DNA of 11,025 nt from the NCBI GenBank assembly GCA_904502105.1, contig CAJGDF010000033.1, positions 1 to 11,025 of the forward strand, read 5' to 3'. This document shows, piece after piece, positions 6,827-11,025 of the stretch (positions are counted from its first letter, which is position 1; each line of letters begins with the position of its first letter). This stretch comes from an uncultured Clostridia bacterium. GTDB lineage: Bacteria; Bacillota; Clostridia; Oscillospirales; UBA644. The notes under the pieces were generated by a model. The model was not told where the DNA came from and did not search any database. It saw only the letters and a list, made by a program, of their open reading frames with translations. A program made the position numbers and the translations under genes.

Positions 6827-8137
6827 ATGAGAAAAATAAGCTTTATTCTTTCAATAATAATGTTATGCTGCTGTGTTCTGGCTTCCTGTTCCTCCGGTCC
6901 CGGTGAAGAAGAACTGAAGGCAATGTACGATGAACTTCTGGCAAAACCCTCTTCCGAAATAACAATGGATTCCAATCTTGCGATCAAAGCAGCCCGTGAG
7001 GTTGCCTGGAATGAATTTATGGCAGTTGAACGCAGAGAAGAATCAAGAGTTACCGAAATGGCTGAAAAAGCTATTACCTTCGGCGAAGCTACCATGAAAT
7101 TTGAAGTTAAGATCGTAGGTAAAGCAGGTCCCAACGGTTATCCCGTCTATATTGCTCTTCACGGCGGCGGCGGTGCTCCGAAGGAAGTTAACGACCAGCA
7201 GTGGGATCATATGAAGATATATTATCTCGACAGCGTTGAAAACGGTATCTACGTTGCACCCAGAGGTGTCCGCGATACATGGCATACTCATTTCAACGAT
7301 GAAAGCTATCCTCTTTATGAACGTCTTATCGAAAACCTTTCAATGTATTACGGTATTGATACAAACAGAGTTTACCTTGTAGGTTATTCCGCAGGCGGTG
7401 ACGGTGTATGGCAGATCACCCCCAGACTTGCAGACAGATTTGCTGCTGTTAACATGTCTGCCGGTCACCCCAACGGTGTTGACCTTACAAACGTTTACAA
7501 CACTCCGTTCCAGATCCAGTGCGGTCAGAATGACGATGCTGTTAAAACACGTAATACCGAATGCGCACGTTACTGCGAGGTTCTTGATGACCTTCAGGAA
7601 ACCTACGGCGGCGGCTATATCCATAATGTAAATATGCATATCCTTAAAGAACACGGTATAGTTGACAACTCTCCCACTCACGAGCCTCAGGCGGTTATCT
7701 CCAATCCCGTTCAGTGGTTCTACGGCGAAAAAGTTGTTCCCACATCCGTTGACGCAAATGCTATCGGATTTGTTGATCAGTATGTAAGAAATCCGATTCC
7801 CGAAAAGGTAGTTTGGAGCGTGGGTTACAGAGCAAAGCTTTGCGATACAGAAACTTTCTACTGGCTCAGAGCTGCAAAAACAGTTACAGAGGGTATCGTT
7901 GTTGCTTCTTATAATAAAGAAACAAATACAATTACTATTGAACAGAACACCGCTAACGGTCCTATTTCAATAATGCTTAACGAAGAGATGGTCGATTTCT
8001 TCAGCCCCATTAAAGTTGTTATTGACGGTGTTGAGACCGAATATAACGTAACACCTTCGCTTGATTATATCAATAAAACCATTGCAGAACGCTGTGATCC
8101 CAATATGATTTTTGCTGCGGAAATTGTCATTGACTAA
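6827..8137 (+). CDS. Lipoprotein alpha/beta-hydrolase (PHB depolymerase/esterase-like), copy 2
   Basis: This 436-residue protein is a tandem paralog of the preceding lipoprotein, roughly two thirds identical by eye over the mature part. The signal has MRK, a hydrophobic stretch with three adjacent Cys (14-16) and a classical lipobox LASC with lipidated Cys21. The hydrolase core keeps H112-GGG, G-Y-S188-A-G-G, D236 and H276, so it should be active. The block around the nucleophile and the CGQND loop is nearly unchanged from copy 1. Differences concentrate in the region after the oxyanion motif (HSDTPAMNN in copy 1, GAPKEVND here) and after the catalytic His, places that often shape substrate choice, so the pair may act on related but different esters. 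Cysteines 232, 246, 250, 339 and 423 match those of copy 1. AAAAGGA at 6811-6817 is 9 nt before the ATG. No strong terminator follows; only an AT-only inverted repeat overlaps its stop codon. Confidence 0.88.
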   Translation: MRKISFILSIIMLCCCVLASCSSGPGEEELKAMYDELLAKPSSEITMDSNLAIKAAREVAWNEFMAVERREESRVTEMAEKAITFGEATMKFEVKIVGKAGPNGYPVYIALHGGGGAPKEVNDQQWDHMKIYYLDSVENGIYVAPRGVRDTWHTHFNDESYPLYERLIENLSMYYGIDTNRVYLVGYSAGGDGVWQITPRLADRFAAVNMSAGHPNGVDLTNVYNTPFQIQCGQNDDAVKTRNTECARYCEVLDDLQETYGGGYIHNVNMHILKEHGIVDNSPTHEPQAVISNPVQWFYGEKVVPTSVDANAIGFVDQYVRNPIPEKVVWSVGYRAKLCDTETFYWLRAAKTVTEGIVVASYNKETNTITIEQNTANGPISIMLNEEMVDFFSPIKVVIDGVETEYNVTPSLDYINKTIAERCDPNMIFAAEIVID

Positions 8138-8157
8138 CAAAAAATTTTGTTAATGGC

Positions 8158-8186
8158 TTGACAATGCTCGGTTTCGGTGCTATAAT
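8158..8186 (+). promoter_or_regulatory. Perfect-consensus sigma-A promoter for the NAT-like/thrC/thrB unit
   Basis: TTGACA (8158-8163), a spacer of exactly 17 nt, and TATAAT (8181-8186) match the housekeeping consensus at all twelve positions. The start of transcription should be near 8193, giving a leader of about 40 nt. That leader has no visible leader peptide with Thr/Ile codons, no T-box and no attenuator hairpin, so the strength seems to be set by the promoter itself. It begins 20 nt after the preceding stop codon. Confidence 0.92.
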
Positions 8187-8231
8187 AGATGGGATCTTTG
8201 CTGATGATTAACAGGAGTGTAAAATAATATA

Positions 8232-9017
8232 ATGTTCAGCTTTGACATTGATAAATATTTAAATCGTATCGGTATAGACATGGCGGCATCAGATCTTCAT
8301 GTGACCGGCGAATCATTGTGTCTTCTTCAGAAAGCGCATCTTTATTGTGTACCTTACGAGAATTTTGATATAATAGACGGTAAACCCCTTGATCTTACAA
8401 CAGAGGCTCTGTATAATAAAATAGTTGAAAGAGAACGCGGCGGTATTTTTACTGAACTTAACGGCTTATTTGGGGATCTTCTCCGTGCTGTCGGTTTCGG
8501 TGTTAACGAGTATCTTGCACGTATTCTTTATACGGAAGATGGATCTCCGTTGAAACAGCACAGAGTTCTTGAAGTTCAGGCAAGAGACGGCAATTATATA
8601 TGTGATGTCGGTATCGGCACCGAAAGTCCGAGAATTCCTTTGAAAAAGGAAGAAGGCCTTGTTCAAAACGACGGTTTTTGCGATTACAAGCTCGAAAACG
8701 AGCCGTTTTTGGGTTGGATCATCTGGCAGCGCAAGAAAATGTCCGAATGGAAAAAGCTTTATTCGTTTACGGATGAGATACAGCTTTCAGTTGATTTTTT
8801 GCAGCCTACGTTTTATCTTGAAAATTCCTCAAGATCTTCGTTGAATAAACAGCTCTCTGCCGTTATCAGAACAAATGATGGCTTAATAGTTCTTGAAGAT
8901 GATGTTTTTAAGGTTCATTCCGTTAATCACGAGGTAAGAATGTTCCGCTCAGAAGGTAAAGAGGATCTCAATTCAAAAATCAAAGAATATTTTGGTATAG
9001 ACAGAAGGTTATCTTAA
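8232..9017 (+). CDS. Arylamine N-acetyltransferase-fold protein lacking the catalytic cysteine
   Basis: This 261-residue cytoplasmic protein has the order of motifs of the NAT family (usual length 255-290): YLNRIG near the N-terminus, [12 protein letters not shown]69-G-G-I-F73-T-E-L-N77, H110 in KQHRVLEV and D125 in CDVGIG. In NATs the triad is Cys-His-Asp, with the Cys in RGG-x-C-[FY]-E-x-N; the spacing here places residue 73 at the Cys, and it is Phe (codon TTT 8448-8450). His and Asp are kept with almost normal spacing. The usual acetyl-CoA ping-pong reaction through an acyl-cysteine is therefore not expected. It may be a pseudoenzyme, a binding or regulatory protein, or use another residue such as T74. 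AGGAG at 8213-8217 lies 14 nt before ATG, rather far, but no better start matches the family N-terminus. It is the first gene after a perfect promoter and ends one base before thrC, so it is tightly linked to threonine synthesis. Confidence 0.8.
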   Translation: MFSFDIDKYLNRIGIDMAASDLHVTGESLCLLQKAHLYCVPYENFDIIDGKPLDLTTEALYNKIVERERGGIFTELNGLFGDLLRAVGFGVNEYLARILYTEDGSPLKQHRVLEVQARDGNYICDVGIGTESPRIPLKKEEGLVQNDGFCDYKLENEPFLGWIIWQRKKMSEWKKLYSFTDEIQLSVDFLQPTFYLENSSRSSLNKQLSAVIRTNDGLIVLEDDVFKVHSVNHEVRMFRSEGKEDLNSKIKEYFGIDRRLS

Positions 9018-9018
9018 A

Positions 9019-10089
9019 ATGTACAACGGTATAATAAATCAGTATAAACAGTATTTAAATATAGAAGACGAATCTAAGATCGTCACCTTGAACGAGGGCA
9101 GAACTCTCTTCCACAGACTCAGAAATCTTCCCAAAGCTCTCGGGCTTACAAATGCTGATATATATATTAAATTTGAAGGTCTTAACCCCACCGGTTCTTT
9201 TAAGGACCGCGGTATGACTATGGCTGTAACAAAAGCAAACGAACAGGGCTCAGGTGCTGTTATCTGTGCTTCAACAGGCAATACATCTGCTTCCGCCGCT
9301 GCTTATGCCGCTGTTGCGGGTATGAACGCTTTCGTTCTTATCCCCGACAGAAAGATCGCTCTCGGTAAGCTTGCTCAGGCTATCATTTACGGCGCAAAGG
9401 TTATCGCTATCGACGGTAACTTTGACGACGCTCTCAATATGGTAATCCAGCTTTCAAAGACCGAGCCCGTAACCCTTGTTAACTCCGTAAATCCCAACAG
9501 ACTTCAGGGTCAGAAGACCGCTGCTTTCGAAATTTGCGACGATCTCGGTCATGCTCCCGATTATCTCGTTCTTCCTGTAGGCAATGCCGGTAATATTTCC
9601 GCATACTGGATGGGCTTTAAGGAATATTACGAAAACAAGATCATAACAACTCTTCCGAAAATGACAGGTTTCCAGGCTGCAGGCTCTGCACCCATCGTTG
9701 AAAACCGTGTTATCGAAAATCCCGAAACGATCGCAACCGCTATCCGTATCGGTAATCCCGCAAGCTGGGATAAAGCTGTTAAGGCAAGAGACGAAAGCAA
9801 CGGCTCTATCAATGCCGTAACAGATGAAGAGATCCTCGAAGCGCAGAAGCTTCTCTCTTCCGAAGAAGGTATTTTTGCTGAGCCCGCATCATGCGCATCT
9901 ATTGCCGGTGTCGTTCGCTTTGCTAAAGAAAACCGCTTTGAAAAGGATAAACATATCGAAATCGTTTGTGTTCTTACAGGTAACGGCCTCAAGGATACTT
10001 CTGTTGTTATCGGTGACGGTTCTTCCGAAGACAAGATCATCCACGCAAAACCCGATTTCGATACTCTTGCGTCTATTATCAGACAGTAA
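9019..10089 (+). CDS. thrC: Threonine synthase
   Basis: This 356-residue PLP enzyme converts O-phosphohomoserine and water to threonine and phosphate in the cytoplasm. The length fits the short bacterial form of the fold type II family. Visible elements: N-P-T-G-S-F-K62-D-R-G with the PLP-binding lysine, S85-T-G-N-T-S-A-S binding the cofactor and substrate, the [17 protein letters not shown] stretch typical of threonine synthases, G188-N-A-G-N192 as the phosphate-binding loop, a late EPASCAS motif and LTGNGLKD near the C-terminus. The Gln-Gly-Gln-Lys-Thr element separates it from threonine dehydratase and cysteine synthase. AGAAGG at 9003-9008 inside the end of the preceding gene is 10 nt before the ATG. 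The gap to the NAT-like gene is one base and thrB follows at 23 nt, so it is the middle gene of an operon. The gene for homoserine dehydrogenase is not in the window. Confidence 0.95.
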   Translation: MYNGIINQYKQYLNIEDESKIVTLNEGRTLFHRLRNLPKALGLTNADIYIKFEGLNPTGSFKDRGMTMAVTKANEQGSGAVICASTGNTSASAAAYAAVAGMNAFVLIPDRKIALGKLAQAIIYGAKVIAIDGNFDDALNMVIQLSKTEPVTLVNSVNPNRLQGQKTAAFEICDDLGHAPDYLVLPVGNAGNISAYWMGFKEYYENKIITTLPKMTGFQAAGSAPIVENRVIENPETIATAIRIGNPASWDKAVKARDESNGSINAVTDEEILEAQKLLSSEEGIFAEPASCASIAGVVRFAKENRFEKDKHIEIVCVLTGNGLKDTSVVIGDGSSEDKIIHAKPDFDTLASIIRQ

Positions 10090-10112
10090 TTGCAGTTTGA
10101 GGATTTATTCAT

Positions 10113-11025
10113 ATGTTTACCGTCAGAGTTCCCGCTACAAGTGCAAACATCGGTCCTTGCTTCGATACAGCAGGCCTTGCACTTACTCTTTATAATGAAA
10201 TTGAGGTCTTTACAAAAAAAGATCTTGAAAATAATCCGCGTCCGCTTATTGACCTTAACTGTCAGATAGATGAACGTATCCGCGCTAACCAGGAAATCCC
10301 CGATGATGAAAGAAACCTTATCTGGGAAACAATAAAACTCTTCTGCGAAAAAATGGGTAAGCCTGTTCCGTTCTTTTCTATCCGTCAGACAGATACCATT
10401 CCTCTTACAAGAGGTCTCGGCAGTTCTGCGGCTTGTGTCGTTGCAGGTCTTATGATCGCAAACGAGCTCACAAAAAGCGGCATATCAAAAGACGATCTTA
10501 TAAATATGTCTGTTGAGATCGAAGGCCATCCCGATAACGTTGCCCCCGCTTTTCTCGGAGGTATGGTTGTCGGTGCCACGGACGGTTCACGTTTTGAACA
10601 TGTTCGTATAGATGTCAGTGATGAACTCGAATTTTTCGCTGTCATTCCCGACTTTCCTCTTTCAACAGCAGATGCGCGTGCCGTTCTTCCCAGAGCATAT
10701 ACAAAAGAGCAGGCAGTTTTCAACTGTTCCCGTGTAGCTCTTCTCGTTTCTGCAATGATGAGCGGTAACTTCGGCGCTCTTTCCGTTGCAATGCAGGATG
10801 AAATACATCAGCCGTACAGAAAGATCCTTATTCCCGGTATGGAAACGATCATTCACAAATCCGTGGAATTCGGCGCTTACGGCGCTTATTTAAGCGGTGC
10901 AGGACCTACCATCATGGTCGTTGCTCCCAAAGGTTCAAATGTTAAGGCACAGCTTGAAGAGCTTGTTTCTTCGTTTGAACATTTTTGGCTCGTACTTCCT
11001 CTCGGTGTTGATAAAAACGGCGCTG
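10113..11025 (+). CDS. thrB: Homoserine kinase (3' end outside window)
   Basis: From ATG 10113 the frame is open to the right edge (304 complete codons), close to the usual family length of about 300, so only a short C-terminal piece should be missing. The enzyme is a GHMP-family kinase that phosphorylates homoserine with ATP to give the substrate of ThrC. It shows the N-terminal VPATSANIGPCFDTAGLAL signature, the ATP-binding loop P-L-T-R-G101-L-G-S-S-A-A107, and E137-G-H-P-D-N142-V-A-P, the family motif near the active site; a late LSGAGPTI is the third GHMP motif. GAGGA at 10099-10103 lies 9 nt before the ATG. The order thrC-thrB with a 23-nt gap is common in Firmicutes and supports one transcript from 8193 onward. 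Confidence 0.95.
   Translation, partial: MFTVRVPATSANIGPCFDTAGLALTLYNEIEVFTKKDLENNPRPLIDLNCQIDERIRANQEIPDDERNLIWETIKLFCEKMGKPVPFFSIRQTDTIPLTRGLGSSAACVVAGLMIANELTKSGISKDDLINMSVEIEGHPDNVAPAFLGGMVVGATDGSRFEHVRIDVSDELEFFAVIPDFPLSTADARAVLPRAYTKEQAVFNCSRVALLVSAMMSGNFGALSVAMQDEIHQPYRKILIPGMETIIHKSVEFGAYGAYLSGAGPTIMVVAPKGSNVKAQLEELVSSFEHFWLVLPLGVDKNGA

Noticed and set aside
8135..8152. AT-only inverted repeat TAACAAAA/TTTTGTTA after lipoprotein copy 2 as a terminator
   Set aside because: The 8-bp stem has a single G-C pair, a two-base loop and no following T run, so termination there is doubtful; read-through into the thr unit is possible.
8436..8453. Frameshift explaining the missing NAT cysteine
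   Set aside because: The residues on both sides (RGG before, ELN after) stay in frame at normal spacing, so it is a substitution and not a shifted frame.

Overview
This window looks like a chromosome segment of a low- to mid-GC Gram-positive anaerobe of the class Clostridia. Evidence for this: strong AAGGAG-type ribosome binding sites, TTGACA/TATAAT-type promoters, Gram-positive style lipoproteins, a DUF6062-like protein and URO-D-family proteins of a kind common in gut Clostridia. I cannot name a genus. There are nine genes (two cut by the window edges), no RNA genes, no CRISPR array, no insertion sequence, and no gene-free stretch over 300 bases; the longest gap is the divergent intergenic region 3224-3448.

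Layout. (1) 2-1140, plus strand: the end of a sugar-transfer-associated ATP-grasp gene, then a DUF6062-like protein with two CxxC/CxxH sets, closed by a good intrinsic terminator at 1158-1193. (2) 1199-3223, minus strand: two tandem URO-D-superfamily paralogs, about 82% identical by hand count. The downstream copy has its own TTGACA-N17-TAAAAT promoter, which also shows that its true start is 2173 and not 2221. (3) 3224-3448: divergent intergenic region with a perfect 17-bp tandem repeat near the minus-strand gene and a TTGACG-N17-TAAAAT promoter for the plus-strand genes. (4) 3449-8137, plus strand: an ABC exporter (fused membrane and ATPase domains) followed at 26 and 19 nt by two paralogous lipoprotein alpha/beta-hydrolases with intact Ser-Asp-His triads. 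(5) 8158-11025, plus strand: a perfect-consensus sigma-A promoter driving an arylamine N-acetyltransferase-fold protein, threonine synthase (thrC) and homoserine kinase (thrB, cut at the right edge).

How the genes fit together. ThrB and ThrC carry out the last two steps of threonine synthesis (homoserine to O-phosphohomoserine to threonine). The NAT-like gene is one base from thrC and shares its promoter, but its catalytic cysteine position is phenylalanine, so it is probably not an ordinary acetyltransferase. The exporter and the two surface esterases probably form one transcription unit that moves a compound across the membrane and hydrolyses esters outside it; the substrate is not visible. 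The URO-D pair lacks the HemE N-terminal motif and probably handles a C1 or corrinoid-type methyl transfer, but no corrinoid protein is present in the window.

I see no clear defence or mobile system. The most unusual items are the cysteine-less NAT homolog in a threonine operon, the exporter with duplicated lipoprotein esterases, and the duplicated URO-D genes with separate promoters.
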